DNA of 64,000 bases from Nectonema munidae. Taxonomy: Eukaryota > Nematomorpha > Nectonematoida > Nectonematidae. The notes beneath the pieces are model-generated. The model saw only the letters and a list, made by a program, of their open reading frames with translations, ran no database searches and was not told the origin of the DNA. The translations under genes and the position numbers were made by a program. Within the stretch, counting starts at the first letter, position 1; each line of letters opens with the position of its first letter. Positions 42,190-55,009 of the stretch are shown here, one piece after another. The stretch spans positions 186,001 to 250,000 of the forward strand of contig JAUIRK010000127.1 of the NCBI GenBank assembly GCA_030549495.1, written 5' to 3'.

Positions 42190-45100
42190 CTTAAAAAGGA
42201 ATCACATGTATCAATAACTCTCATTCAACAAAAGAATAAACAAATGTTTCATTTTGTCACATATCATTACATACATTAAAATCAAGAAATCGTGTCTCAG
42301 TTTACAAGAATGTTTTTGGTAACTATTTACAATTCATCTTGAATGCTAATCCTAGATGTTCGCATATCAAAATCAGTAACTACATCACTTTATGCCCTTA
42401 CAAATATAATCTGAGTAATCTAGGGGAATATATATACGGTGTATCGTGGGGTAAATAGTGATGGATATGCAGAAAATTACAAATGTCAAATAATAAAATA
42501 AAAACTTAAAATATGATTTAATAGATAATGAAATACGTAATAAAAATATACACAAAAATAAGAAGCTTGATAAAAGGGATTCCACTCTACGGCAATACTT
42601 GCTTTTAAACTAAAAAGAACGCGCTACTTTCATTGCATAGAAAGGACTTCTATGATGGCAAAAATAAATAATAAAAATCAATCTTACACTACAAATTGTT
42701 TCAAATGTCAAATAATTAAATAAGCTTAAGAAAATAAAACGTGAATCAATTATTTTGGATGAGGGTGTCAAAACGATATAACAAATACCACATTGCAAAT
42801 GAAAAACAAACATCTAAAAAGAACAACTCTCCTGATTGCTTTCTAACAAGGCTCAAGACCTATTTATTTTGAGTAAAGCAACTCCAATTTTTACTTTTTT
42901 TTTTACGAAAACTTCTTGAAGATAGAAAGAATTAAATACAAAAGAGATTTATCTTCAGGATTAAGCAGCTATCGTTTTTTTATGAATCTGTTATACTGAA
43001 TAAATGCAAAAATTGAAATAGAAAATCGGTATACTTTCTAAGCCAGCGACAAGGCCTTTAGAATCAACAACAGCCAAATGATCCTGTCCCATTTTGCACG
43101 TACCGCAGGGATGATAAGCGCTGTCTGCAAATTTCCGAATAAATGCATCAATCTCTTGATCTGATTGGACTGAAGTGCCTGGCTGCATCTCAACTCCTCT
43201 GAATTCATTGAAAGCTTCTTGCGCAAATATCTGAAAGAATACACAAAAATGTATAGGTTTTTAGCATGAAAAAAAGAAGTATTTCTTTTTGATGCTTCCA
43301 ACTTGAAATAAAGTTATATTTAGGGGTTTGAAGGATAATTCTAGAAGTCTAGGCAGTAGCTAATGATCTAGTACAATTATTGCAATGGAGAGCTAACCCC
43401 TAAGATATATTAACTAACTGCTGCTTATCTTTTAAACTAACTAACTAACCAATTAATTCACTAACTAACTAATTAATCAATTACTTTACTTACTTAAAGG
43501 ATAAGTGAATAACACTTTCATGACTTTTCTTAGTCCTTATTTTGTATACAACTATCTGTCAGCAGTCAGGCCCGTAGCCAGAAAAAAATTTAGGAGGGTA
43601 TAAAATCAAAAAGGAACAACAGGGTTTCGAAATCTTGCTATCCTATTTTATCTCTATATTACTATTTCTTTTATCCGTCATCTGTAGAAAAGAATGTGGG
43701 ATTGTGTTGAAGATTAGTGTAAATTTAGAAAATTTGTGTTATTTTATGTAAATGTTTTCTAATTCTTTTAGAAATATTAAGAATTTGAAAGATTTAAGTT
43801 GGGCTAGAGCCCTCTTTTGCCTTTCCTGGTTCGGCGCTGCCAGTAGTGCTTTTGATATGGCATTATTATGGATACTGAAAGAAATAATTAGGAGCATTAA
43901 ATGATAATAGTCGCTGTGAATGGAAAATTTAAAAACTTAATTGTGAAAATAGAAAGGAAAATTGTAGAGAATTAAGATAAAATAATACAATTAGATATAA
44001 TGGACAGTAATCCATACTATGACTTCGGCCAGAAATCAAACTTGATAAACTTTGAAAATAAGGCAAAGTCGGTTGCTTTCATAGGGAATGGGGTAATAAA
44101 AAAATTATAACATCTATTACGCTCACTTTCCTCCAAATACTCTTCGAGCATGCCTACTGACTTTTAAGCATCACTGTTGCATATTACCCCTTGCAACTGA
44201 AGAAGTTCGCAAAGACTAAAATATTTTGTCGCTTATTATTTTATATATAGTTTTCAAATTTCAATAAAGTCGTGTTCCAATTAAATTATAAGCGTTCAAT
44301 TATTTCAAATTTGTAAGCATTATATTCAGAAATTTTAAATTAAAAAATAGGAAAAATCAAATACCTTGCGTGAAATCGTTATGCAATTTCTCATTTCAAC
44401 GACGTCGTTATTTGTTGACAAATATTGAAAGTCAATGATTGGATGATCTAAGGGATTGACACTTCTCAGCTTAATAAATCCTCTTTAGCAAAAAATATTG
44501 AAAAAAAAATAATAAATATGGATTAATTAAATATAATAATATCTATAAATTAGAAGTATACTGCGGCCCGCGACACCTGAAGATGCAGACCGCTTTATCA
44601 TCGGTGACTTCTATAAAGCTGCCTACCAAAACCCCTGCATATTCATGCACTGTAATTCACTAATTAGTTAGCAGACCAAAATATTAGTCCATGTAGATCT
44701 GTTTATGCTTCATACAAAAACTATGAAAAAACAAAACAACAAAATCTCAATATATTTGATTCACATATTTCGCATGCATGTATATAGTGTATTTATTTCA
44801 ACCAATAAAAAATTCCTTTGCATCCAAAAACTTTTTTCTTTCTCAGTACTTCCAATTCATTGTTATGGAAATTCTAAAAAAATAAAATATGGTTGTTTGT
44901 TTACTATTTTAAATCTATAATAATAATTTAATCATAAAATCTATTTCTTCTATTTTTTGATTGTAGAAATTTTTATACTGTTTAATTTGTAAACAAAAAT
45001 TTAATACTTCATTATATATTTTTATAAATAATTTTATAGTACTTTTATTATACAGTAAAATCTGGTTATGTCCAAATTGAGGGGAATGAATTAAAATGTC

Positions 45101-48100
45101 GACATAGGCGAAGTTCAAGGTAAGCAAATTTGAAAAATTTAACGTTATTTTATGAACATCTAAATTAAAATTTTGTAAACAACCTTGAAATTGGGAAACT
45201 AAACTTTGACATTACTAAGCTTTTTTAATTTTTAATACCTCTTGTAAAAATTAAAGTATACGTCAAAATTTATCTCAAATTGTATAGAAACAAGTTTTAA
45301 TTTATATTTTTACATACAAGAACAGTGTTAAGGGTTTGCGCCTAAAAAAACTTCGACATAACGGAATGTTTGACTTATCCGACTTCGACATACCGAGATT
45401 TTACTGTATATTTTTTTTAATCAATTTCTTTTATATTGTTAAATTGCTAAATTTGTTTTTTATTTAGAGCCCAAGTCATGCTTTCTCAAACACTACCACG
45501 AAAAGAAAGATTGACGTTGAACACAGAAAATTTCAACAAAAATGGGAAATTGAATATTTTTTTGTTGAGCACAGAAGCAAACCAACCTGTCTCATATGTA
45601 CAGACAAACTTGCAGTGGTCAAAGAATATAATATCAAACGTCATTACTCTACTCATGCTGAGGTGTATGAAAAATACAAAGGAAATGAGAGAGAAGACAG
45701 TCACCAGTCTTAAAACATATCTACTGAGGCGAGAATATTTTTCTTAAAAAGCATGCAAGAACAGTGATGCAGAAGTTGAAACTAGCTATGTAGTGAGTGA
45801 GATGATTGCAAAGGCGAGAAAGCCATTTATAGATGGTGAATATATCAAAAAGTGTACGTTATAAACTGCAAGTTTAGCAATATTAGTCTTTCAGCCAACA
45901 GAGTGGTAGAGCGAATTTGTGACATATACAGCCAGCTGCGTGAGAAGGCCAAACTTGTCAGTGCATACTCAGTCGCTCTTTTTGAGAGTACAGATATCAC
46001 TGTTGGATCAGTCGAGGAACCACTCTGAAGAAATTTTTTGAGTTGAGAGCCGAAGTGAGAGCCTTCATGGAGAATGATGGGAAAGCTGCTTCTGTGCTAA
46101 ATGATCCAAAGTGGCTCATGGACTTAGCTTTTCTTGTTGACATTACTCAAGAACTGAATGCATTAAACAAAAAGTTAGAAGGCCAAGGACAACTTGTCAG
46201 TGCTGCCTATGACAATGTAAAAACATTTTCTACAAAACTTGTGTTATGGAATACCCAGCTCTCTGAGAAAAACATTAGTCATTTCCCAGCATGCAAAGCA
46301 CTCATGGATACAGGCATGACATTCCGTGGTGAGAATATGTTGATGCCATTGTGAGTCTTCAAGAAGAATTTGATCACAGGTTTGGCGACTTTAAAACACA
46401 CAAAGTCACTTTTCAAATTTTTTCTGATCCTTTTTCCTTTAATGTTCAAGACGCCCCCCCCCCCGAGCTTCAAATGAAGCTTATAAACCTGCAGTACAAT
46501 TCTGAGCTCAACATCAAGTTAAGAGAAATGAATGGGAAAGCAGACATCCTAGAACGATTTTTGAGAGAATTGCCTCCTACCTTCCCTGAGCTTTCAAAGA
46601 AATTTAAGCGGAGTATGTGCCTTTTTGGCAGCACATATCTGTGTGAAAAACTCGTCTCCACCTTAAACTTCACCAAGTCAAAGTACAGGTCTAAACTGAC
46701 TGATAAGCTTCTCCAAGCTCTATTCAGGGTTTCATTTGCTTCCTCTCTCAAGCCAGATATGTCACATATGTGCAAGAGTAAACGCAACCAGGTCTCAAGC
46801 AACAAAGACTAGTTACTAGAAGACAACAGGAATCAGTTTAAAGATAAGTTTTTATGTTAAATGTTATTAATAAAGATTTAGAATATTGTACACTTGTACT
46901 TTTTTTAATAAACGAAACCTTGTTTTGTTATGCGGTTCGGCCTCCCCTTGACTTTTCCTCTAGTGGCCCCCAGGTAATTTGAGTTTGAGACCCCTGAACT
47001 AATATTTCAAAGTATTCTATTTTGAAAAGGCGCGATCTTTAGGCAAAAGCCTTTTAATCACTGGAATTTATATCTTTCCCCCCTCTGTTGTCTGTGGTAG
47101 AGAAGAGTATATGTATATATATGCGTAGATTTATTTCTTTTTTCATGTGTTTATGATTTTCTTTTCATTATTTTGTTTTTCCATGCAGTTTCTCATACCA
47201 CATACAGCAATTTCAAATTCGATATTTCTATATAAATCCAAGGCATCTTTCATTGTAAGATTCGAAGATTACTTTTTTCAATTATTTTATTTATGTGCAA
47301 GAATGGAGCATTCAAAAATTTTTATCCATGATCTGTCAAATAATTATAAAAATGCACTAATTAATTTTTTAGTTGTTTTGTGAACTCTTTAGTATATAAA
47401 AGCAATTCAAGAATTGTTATATACTTGGGCTTTAAATTTTACTTATTAAATTTTTACAAAATTTAGATTACCTACAAAAATAGACAAAGTTGACCTTTTA
47501 AAACAAAAGTTGACTTTTGTTGACTTAATAACTTGGACGTTTTTACACAAACTTTATAAAATAAGACAATTTAAGTGTTTTAGTGGTATTAGATATCAAA
47601 ATTTGACTTTATTGACTTTTAACTGCCTTAATTATAACGAATCAGGTTCACGAATTAGAATGAAAGGAATCAAAAATTCATCCATATTCTGATTGCCAAC
47701 CTTGATAAAATTCTAAGAGAAGATATTTACAAGTAGAAGTAACACGAATGATATGCGTATAGTTCTTTAAAAAAATTCTTAGAGGTGGATATAAAACCAT
47801 TTTATCAAAATCTTTGGATAAAATAATTGGAATACAAATGGTTTGAGGCAAAAAAAATTCTGTTTGGTAGTTTTCAAATATATGGGAACAGTTTTTTTGA
47901 TGAATTAACATTACAAAATCCAAAGATGGCTCAAAGTTAGCTGATACTAAATATTGATGAACAAAAATTTTACCTCTGATAGATTTATTGGCTAAAATCA
48001 GGCCCTTAAAGCAATTTTAGTTTGAGAGCCTTGACTTATTCCTTGAGATGAAAAATTAAGAAAATAAATTTGCTTTATTAAATACTATCTAAATTCTAAA

Positions 48101-51100
48101 TGTATTATTTACTTAACTCTTTCCAATAAAAGTAAGGCATTCATTAATTTCGTTTCTTAGTTAACTCTTTTCAAATAATAGTAAAAAGAAGTTAGTTAGC
48201 AAGTCAGTTTGTTTAAATTTAAAATAAAATACTACATTTAATTTTTTTTTGAATTGGTTTTATGTTTTTGAAAAATAATTCCTAAACATTTCTTGCAAAA
48301 TTATATTTCAGGTGAATTATCTTTCAGCGAATTGTTCCCAGCCATAGTTTTAAGGTCAATAAAGAGCAAAATAGAAATTAAGCGGATTGAAATTGAAACA
48401 GAGAACGCCTGAGATATATGAAGTAACGAAAAGATAAAGTTGAGTAATGGGCTGAAAAAATTTGAAGGCCTGAGGTATAGAATAACATAAATATATAAGC
48501 AAAATAATGTAAGATTAATGACACTTGCTTGTGGGTCTCATAGGACCAACATGAACTTGATACGCTTCTTGTGTTCCTGGAACGCGCCCATGATCACTAA
48601 CGGTGCCTGGCAAAAAGTGAAATTGAATATCGGGATGAGAGACATTGTTTGAAGAAGACACAAAGCTAACAAAAACCTTCATGCAAGTGATGGATGAAAG
48701 AAAGTGAGCAGAAAGTAGAATGTACCCTCCAGTTTCTAAATGCGAAGAAGATGCGAGACCCTTTCTGGTTAAAAACCACTGCAACCCAATTCTAACCATA
48801 TGGTGAGGGAACTTCCATTGCGCTTTGTACAAAGAAACATTCTTGGAACAAGCTTGCTGCACATAAACTTCCAAATGATCTTGTAAGTTTTCGCCAACGC
48901 CAGGCAAATCATGCAAACACTCGATGCCGAGAGAGAGGAGATGTCGAGAAGGTCCTATATCAAATAGAAATGATAGGTAGAAGAAGCATCAAACTTCCTT
49001 CGTTTGAAATATAGAATTACTAATGTTAGGGGTTCTCAAACTAGGCGTGTGAACTCCAGCAGGTTCACAACATGATTTTAAAGAGTACTTAATGTTGAGT
49101 AAAATGTTTTGAATCACTTTCTCTTATAGTATTTTGCCAAGTAGTGACAAAATAAGAGTTTTTAACCTCAGTGAGAACACTTTTGTATTAATTAAATTGC
49201 CTCTAAAACTACTACTAAGTAGTTTCATTATTATTATTATTTAGTTATGGATAAATGAATTTCAATGCAAAAATAAGTTAAAATAGAAATAAATGTCAGG
49301 ATATAAGCCAGGCGGCAATATTTTTAGCGCATATGAGTATAATGATTACATTAGCTAGGTCTTTTTTAAAAAAATTCATAGAAAATGCTAAGCATAGGGC
49401 GGATTTTATAATGGGGCATACGGGAATATTATTATATTTCTTTCTGAATACAATTGCGGCTGTTTGAGACATAGGACATACATATTAAAGAAAGCATTCG
49501 TATGGAAACATATATTTTTTACGTTTAGAAATTTTAAACTTGCTCATTTAATTTTTCCAATTTTGCTACTAAAATAACATTATTATATGCGTTTATAGAA
49601 TAACGAATAGCATTAAGAAAACTTGTTTAGTGTCAGATTACTAGGGGTTCGTGTAAAAGTACTTATAAATTTAGCATTCATATCGATAAAAGGTTGAGAA
49701 CCCATGGACTAATTCGTCAAATGAATAACTTATTAATTGTTTATTGAGTAACCTTGAGGATCAGTGTGACACAGCTGTACCAAGGAATAAAAATGGTTTG
49801 CAAACATTTAAAATAAAATATTGAAATATTTAGTACATAAAGAATATCAAACATAGAAAAAGAAAGATGGTAATTAGATTCTAAAATTCTGGTCTTCAAA
49901 AGGCTAACTAAAAACAAGCTAAATGGTTTAGTGATAGGTAATAATTCTACGCTTTATAGCTGACATTTAATAACTTGGACATTTATTAGCATTTAACTAA
50001 TCAAATATCTACATCAGATGACTATGCAAATTTTGAGAAAATAGAGTATTTTAAAGCCACATCCTCTCCCACCACACAAGGAAAGATTTTTTCAACAAGA
50101 ATAATTTATATCTATTTAGCTTTTGATCGGCATCGACATCTTTTTGCAATCGATAAATCACCAATTTGTTTATATGCTCTAAAATTGATTAAATTTCAGA
50201 AACACCACTTGGCTCTAGTCTAGTATAAATTTTCATATTTATTTACATGAAATCCTTGAATTTTTTCTTTTTTTCAGAAAAAAAAATTTATTATCATCGT
50301 ATGCAATCAAAGTAATTTTAGCTTTTTGTTTTTATCTTAAAATATAGCGACAAAAAGGAAGAGCATATAATTCTTAAAATTATCAGTATATCTCCCAATA
50401 TATAATACTGTCGTATCATGAATAAAGATCGATCTATTTACTATCCATCTGATTTAAGACCCATCTACAATAAATTTTTAGATCCATTCATGAGCCACAT
50501 TACACACATTTTTTTAAAACAATTTGTAAGGATCGTAAGGAAACATAAACAAAGGCAGGCTATTTATAATTACTAATTTAAGACTACAAAAGCCAAATTT
50601 TTATACCTAAAAAGCCATTGCGTAGTATACATACACCCCAATATAAAAGTTAACAAAGACAAAATTAAAATAATTTAGAAGTTTATAATACAATAGATGC
50701 GAAACTTTATTTTACTCTGCAAATTAAAAAATAAATATTTTATGTATTAAAAGTAACACAAATGTAAAGGCAATTGTTTTTAGAATTTATCACAGGGGTT
50801 CTATATAACCCCTGTAGATCCATCGAGGTAAAAATTGAATTATGTTAATTTTACAAAATTTTATTTAATTTAAATTAAATGCTCAAAAATATCATAATGT
50901 GTGAAAACATTGGGCCTTGAAAATATTTTAAACTAAAAAAAGTTAAGGGTTCTATGAAGATAGTATGATTGATAAAGAGATTATTATTTTAAAGTTTTTA
51001 AATTCAAGTATTGGATATTAAACTTTCAAGTCAATTTTGGTAGATCAAAATTTCACATTATTAATCGCAACATTAATTCCTCAAACTTTAGAAATATGCC

Positions 51101-54100
51101 TTAATTTCCTATTTATCCTTTGTAAAAAATGTGAAACGTGTATTAAGAGAAAGGGAACCATCAAAAGTAGTCTTTGTTAACAGGACTTCGCCTAACGAAG
51201 GTTGTATATACTCAATCAAGATCAATTGAGAAGATTGAAACTTGTCGTTATAGACATATGAGCGTAAAGAGGAGGTCGTTAAAACATATTTGACTATATA
51301 TGCCAAAATAAATGTAAAAAACATTTATCATTAATTTTGTACTCAAATAAGAAAAAACAGGATGTTGTACAGGAATAACCACTATTTTTCTTATTATAAG
51401 TTAAAACTAGAATAAAAATTAAAATTCTGATGGTAAAATTAATTTATACTTTTTTGAATTAAGATAAAGAGCAAAAAAGTCAGATGGCTGTCACGAAATA
51501 GAGATGGGCTAAATCTAGAGGGCGATATGCGAGTCACCCTCTCAAGTTGCTTTCCCAATGTATACAGAAATTGGGAAATCTAACTTTTTTGTACAAATAT
51601 TGTTGCTATCAATCAATACGTTATGTAGATTGGAACGATAAACCCTATAGTTTGCGTTTTTTGATATATGAAGGTTTGAGTGTTTAACCCTTTGAGGACC
51701 AGTGCAACAGGCGTGTCCCAAAAAATGAAAATCGTCTATTTTAAATATATAACATTCCATTGAAAAAGAAGACCTTCGATTAGTATTTAAAGTTGTGGTG
51801 CTCTAAGAGTTAAGAGGCTATGTGACTTATTGATTCATCTTTTTAATAATTACATTTAGAAATGCTTCGTACATTTAGAAGAGAAATTTCGAAGATACAA
51901 TCCGGTATTATAAAGTATGATGAATATTGGGTGTAACATTTTTATTGTGATTCTATTATTTGCATACATAAAAAATAAACATACATAAGCAGATGAAAAT
52001 AAAATTAATCTTCTGTTTTCTTTTTGAAAAAAAAGTCGCCAATATTCGAGCCTGTCGTTGAGAGGTTATTACTTAGGAGCCGATTTTTGTTTCGTTGCTC
52101 ACTGGTGACCCATTTTTTTTTGAAAGAGTTTAATTAAGATAGAAAAGAAAAAAAGCAAACTTACCAATTCCAGAAAGCATGAGTAGTTGGGGAGAATTGA
52201 TTGCACCACCGCACAAAATGATTTCTTTACGCGCAAAAACATTGACGCTGTCGCTCTTGTGCTCACGAAGCGTGTTTCGTCTGGTAAAGGGAAGTGCTTG
52301 AACACTGACCGCCTTGTTTCCCTGGAAAGACACTTTACTAACGAGATGATTGGTCAGGATGTGCAAATTTTTTCTCGATAAAACATCTTGACCGAGATAT
52401 GCTTTCGACACACTCCACCGCACACCCTTTTAATATATTCAAATGCAAAGAATACTATATGCAATATGCATGCTTATTTTTTAGTATTAATTTTATATTT
52501 AAACCCTTAAGGCACGATGGGTAACGATGTACCAAAGAAATAAAAAAAGTCTGCTTTAAGTTATATGAAAATTGGTTTAACCGCTTAACGAACATTGATC
52601 GAATATTGGCGACTTTACAAAAATTAAATGGTCTGCGAATCTGATTTTTAATCTTCTGGTATTTTTAATATTCATATTACACCTAAATCTCGTTAATCAT
52701 ATTAAAATTTACTTGTCCACACCACCCACCCGATAATATTTTCCAATAAAACAAGGCTTTTGTTCACAAGTGTCAGATTTGGATAAGTTTTTATGGGTTC
52801 GAAAATTTTCATAAAATACTAGTCAGAATGAGAATAATAGGCCACTACAAATTCCACATGATTGTTATAAAAAAAATAAAATATTTGGTAAAAAAACAGA
52901 GGAGGCACAAAAATGAAATTTATAGAAAAGGCAGTCATAGTGAGATAATAATGATCAGAAAACGCTAATGTAAAGCTCTCATGATCCATATAAGTTGTAA
53001 ATAGCTCTAATTATGTTAATTATGGAGAAGAAAGTAAAAGATAGTATCAATATCTTACAGACAAAAAAATTAAACATATGTAGTTTTATTGCACTTGAAA
53101 ATATATAACTATGAATAGAATTCTTGACTTAAAAAAACCTTTTTAATAAAAAAAATTTCTCATTTTAAATTTAATTCTCAGATGATTTAATTAAAAAATA
53201 AATATTAAAATTCTAGAGCTAAATTCAGAGAACTTCCAAAAGACATTTGATTCATGGTTTGGAGTTTAGATAAAGTGTTGAATTACGCCTTAATAAAAAT
53301 GCATCATAATAGCTATAAAGTTTCAGAATTCGTGTTTAAAAATTTTAATGAGCTAAATTACCATATGTTCCAATGCGATAATTAAAAAATAGATTAACAT
53401 TAGAATGTAACTTACGAGTATCTGCCATTTCAAAACTTTTCAACTAATACTAAAAATAAGGAGTTAAACTTTATACGCAAAACTTTTAAAGATATTGTGA
53501 TTTTAAGGAAATCTATATAAAATTAATTATCGACTAAATCATTTTATTTGAATTTATTTTTATATCTATATAATATTACAGTTAAAATTTAAAAATTAAA
53601 ACAAAAATTCTTTTTCTCTAAGAAATTTTATGTTCTAAGTCATATGGCCTTTTTGCCGGGCAATGTGCAATTGCCTGTAAACCAGCATAGGTGGCTGATG
53701 TATGGGTGACGCATCAAACAACCTACAAACTAAAAACATGGCCTTTTTACGATTTTGTTATCGTTAAGGCAGTGCCAGAATTTCGCGAAGCAGTCATAGG
53801 GATCGAAATACGATACCATTTTGACAACTTCATTATCTCAATCATCATCCTTTCACAAAAATTATCTTAAGTACCACCCAAAAAATTAGATACGATGTTA
53901 GTTATCTTTCATTAATATAATGAATAGCATGTTATATACTAGTATCCAGTTATATTTGCAGGTATATTAAATAGCGCCCATTTGTCATTGTAAAAACAAG
54001 ATGAGTTTGTTATTGTAAAAACTAGCAACTATCGTTCTTCCAATATTTAAGAAATATTTAGAGGGTCTAAGTTCCGTCTTATACGCCGCCAAATACAGTA

Positions 54101-54528
54101 CTCATATATGCTATTTTATCATAACTAAATTAGCTCATTTGAAAGTTACTCTTTGTAGCCATTTTTCTCTTAACTGGGCTCAATGTTCTCTAATGTGAAA
54201 GCGAAGGGATACTAGGCCAATGGGCGCAAGCATAACCCCTTCCTTGCTCTTCTCTTTGAAAAAAGGACTGCTCAGGAAGCTGAGGCCTATTTTATCATAG
54301 ACGAAAATCCATATCAATATAAGTTGTCGAAATCAAAAATGTATCCAATATAGAAAAGGAAATAAGTGCATACGTTGTGAATCGTCATACACATGGGACC
54401 AACGCCCTCTTGTTGGTATCCATTCATATTAGGAGTGTATGGGTAACCAGCTTCTTGTCCAGCTTTCAGCCACGCAGAGTGCAACGGATTCACCATGCTT
54501 CCACGACTCACATGCAGAGGTCCGCTTT
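41996..54528 (-). CDS. CHDH: Choline dehydrogenase (GMC oxidoreductase), seven 3' exons, N-terminus outside window
   Basis: Exons in order are 54374-54528, 52165-52426, 48726-48954, 48525-48665, 44365-44482, 43035-43230 and 41996-42189; all phases agree and ends are GT/AG. The product aligns with vertebrate CHDH from about human residue 230 to the C-terminus and shows no internal stop. CHDH is a mitochondrial, FAD-dependent enzyme that oxidises choline to betaine aldehyde and passes electrons to ubiquinone. The active-site His lies in [11 protein letters not shown] and the Asn in [10 protein letters not shown]. The GxGxxG FAD site, transit peptide and GGSS-type motif are not found up to 64000. 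Introns hold hAT, Tc1/mariner and TTAA elements. Confidence 0.9.
42190..43034. other. CHDH intron before the last exon
   Basis: AT-rich; no repeat or gene recognised. Confidence 0.4.
43035..43230 (-). CDS. CHDH: CHDH exon with active-site His
   Basis: Encodes [20 protein letters not shown], then [20 protein letters not shown] and [16 protein letters not shown]. The His of [11 protein letters not shown] is the conserved GMC catalytic base. Acceptor TTCTTTCAG, donor GTATAC. Confidence 0.93.
43567..43839. mobile_element. hAT-type MITE in a CHDH intron
   Basis: Ends CAGGCCCGTAGCCAGAAAAA and, inverted, CAGCGCCGAACCAGGAAAGG. Flanks TCAGCAGT and CCAGTAGT agree at 6 of 8 positions, a worn target duplication. 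No coding content. Confidence 0.7.
44365..44482 (-). CDS. CHDH: CHDH exon, substrate-domain part
   Basis: Encodes [20 protein letters not shown] then [19 protein letters not shown]. Vertebrate CHDH has WLKLRSANPQDHPVIQPNYL here. The exon was found by filling the gap between neighbours; both splice sites and phases fit. Confidence 0.88.
45053..45406. mobile_element. Tc1/mariner- or pogo-type MITE
   Basis: Inverted ends CAGTAAAATCTGGTTATGTC and CAGTAAAATCTCGGTATGTC are bounded by TA on each side (45051-45052, 45407-45408). 354 bp, no transposase. It lies in a CHDH intron, just upstream of the hAT relic. Confidence 0.85.
45470..46996 (+). pseudogene. hAT transposase relic, GTF2IRD2/Charlie-like
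   Basis: The N-terminal BED finger is readable near 45500-45700: [20 protein letters not shown], then [20 protein letters not shown] and [13 protein letters not shown]. Downstream, 46043-46354 gives [18 protein letters not shown] and [20 protein letters not shown]. 46351-46812 gives [20 protein letters not shown] and [20 protein letters not shown], the dimerisation region. These are hallmarks of the hAT family that gave rise to mammalian GTF2IRD2. The middle is deleted and shifts and stops abound. The right end, inverse of CAGGGGTCTCAAACTC, lies at 46996. Confidence 0.85.
46997..48524. other. CHDH intron DNA
   Basis: AT-rich; only short spurious frames. Nothing recognised. Confidence 0.4.
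48525..48665 (-). CDS. CHDH: CHDH exon, middle region 3b
   Basis: Encodes [20 protein letters not shown] and [20 protein letters not shown], nearly identical to vertebrate PDIQFHFLP and [15 protein letters not shown]. Donor GTGTCA. Confidence 0.9.
48666..48725 (-). other. 60-bp intron of CHDH without in-frame stop (exitron-like)
   Basis: GT..AG ends are GTACAT and TTTTTGTTAG. Removing it joins ETGG to [12 protein letters not shown], which has the same length as vertebrate ETGGFIRSQPGVPHPD. Retaining it adds 20 residues, [24 protein letters not shown], in frame. Confidence 0.8.
48726..48954 (-). CDS. CHDH: CHDH exon, middle region 3a
   Basis: Encodes [40 protein letters not shown] and SSSHLETGG, matching the vertebrate [21 protein letters not shown]. 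It ends at a GTACAT donor that opens a 60-bp intron. Confidence 0.88.
49026..49707. mobile_element. hAT-type nonautonomous element
   Basis: Ends TTAGGGGTTCTCAAACTAG and, inverted, CCATGGGTTCTCAACCTTTT. Flanking ACTAAT occurs at both sides, part of a worn target duplication. No transposase remains. Confidence 0.65.
49740..51680. other. CHDH intron with MITE traces
   Basis: A TTAA-family MITE trace begins near 49748 (CCTTGAGGATCAGTGTGACA) but its second end is unclear. A small perfect palindrome, CAGGGGTT..AACCCCTG, is at 50792-50815. Otherwise nothing recognised. Confidence 0.4.
51688..51809. mobile_element. Short TTAA-flanked MITE
   Basis: Ends CCCTTTGAGGACCA and, inverted, CTCTTAGAGCACCA lie between TTAA at 51684-51687 and 51810-51813. 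122 bp, no coding content. Confidence 0.75.
52165..52426 (-). CDS. CHDH: CHDH exon, middle region 2
   Basis: Encodes [20 protein letters not shown] and, at the end, [20 protein letters not shown], the second GMC signature. Between them lies an Arg/Thr-rich loop longer than in vertebrates. Donor GTAAGT. Confidence 0.92.
52503..54373. other. CHDH intron DNA
   Basis: Begins with a TTAA-family MITE trace (CCCTTAAGGCACGATGGGTA at about 52504). The remainder is AT-rich and unrecognised. Confidence 0.4.
54374..54528 (-). CDS. CHDH: CHDH exon, middle region 1
   Basis: Encodes [20 protein letters not shown] then [20 protein letters not shown] and MTIHN. Vertebrate CHDH has GPLRVSRG and NGFQQEGFGWMDMTIH here. 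It enters in phase 1, so at least one further upstream exon exists. Donor GTATGC. Confidence 0.9.
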
Positions 54529-54589
54529 CTTTGTGAAAAAAGCACGATTAGATTTAATAACCAATTCAATCCAGAAAAAGCTGACGAAA

Positions 54590-55009
54590 TTAACCCTTTG
54601 AGGTGCAGAATTCTTAAGACTAATCATCTACTTTCTTTTTCATTACGATTTTATGGATAAAATTTTTATTTCTTCAGACACTGGTCAAAGGTTAGATAAT
54701 TTGTTATAAAACTGTCTTAAAATAAAGAAATCATCCTTAAAAAATAAAAAATTAGAATAATCCTTAATAAAAAATATACTCATAAATTAAACGTTTCTAG
54801 TAAGACACAGGGGTAATGTTTTAGTGAGACCAGCTGTACCTAGGTCAATACAGGGTAGCAACCAGAGTCGAGTATTGTCGATTTTACAAAAATGCCTGTG
54901 TTTATATAAACTTTACTGCTTTACATTAAATATTGTTAGATTTATTATTTTAGGCGTTAACCACTTAACCAGGGACCAGAATATTAAATTCTGCTTTAAA
55001 GCAGAGGAC
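54590..55009. other. TTAA-family MITE traces
   Basis: TTAACCCTTTGAGGTGCAG begins at 54590, and a second TTAACCACTTAACCAGGGAC block starts near 54958. Neither copy could be closed at its other end. Confidence 0.4.

Noticed and set aside
42385-42813. Two hydrophobic minus-strand frames in a CHDH intron
   Set aside because: Phe/Ile/Leu-rich translations are expected from AT-rich intron DNA; no conserved motif.
50792-50815. Perfect short palindrome CAGGGGTT..AACCCCTG
   Set aside because: Too short to call an element. It may be one hAT-like end, but no partner was found.
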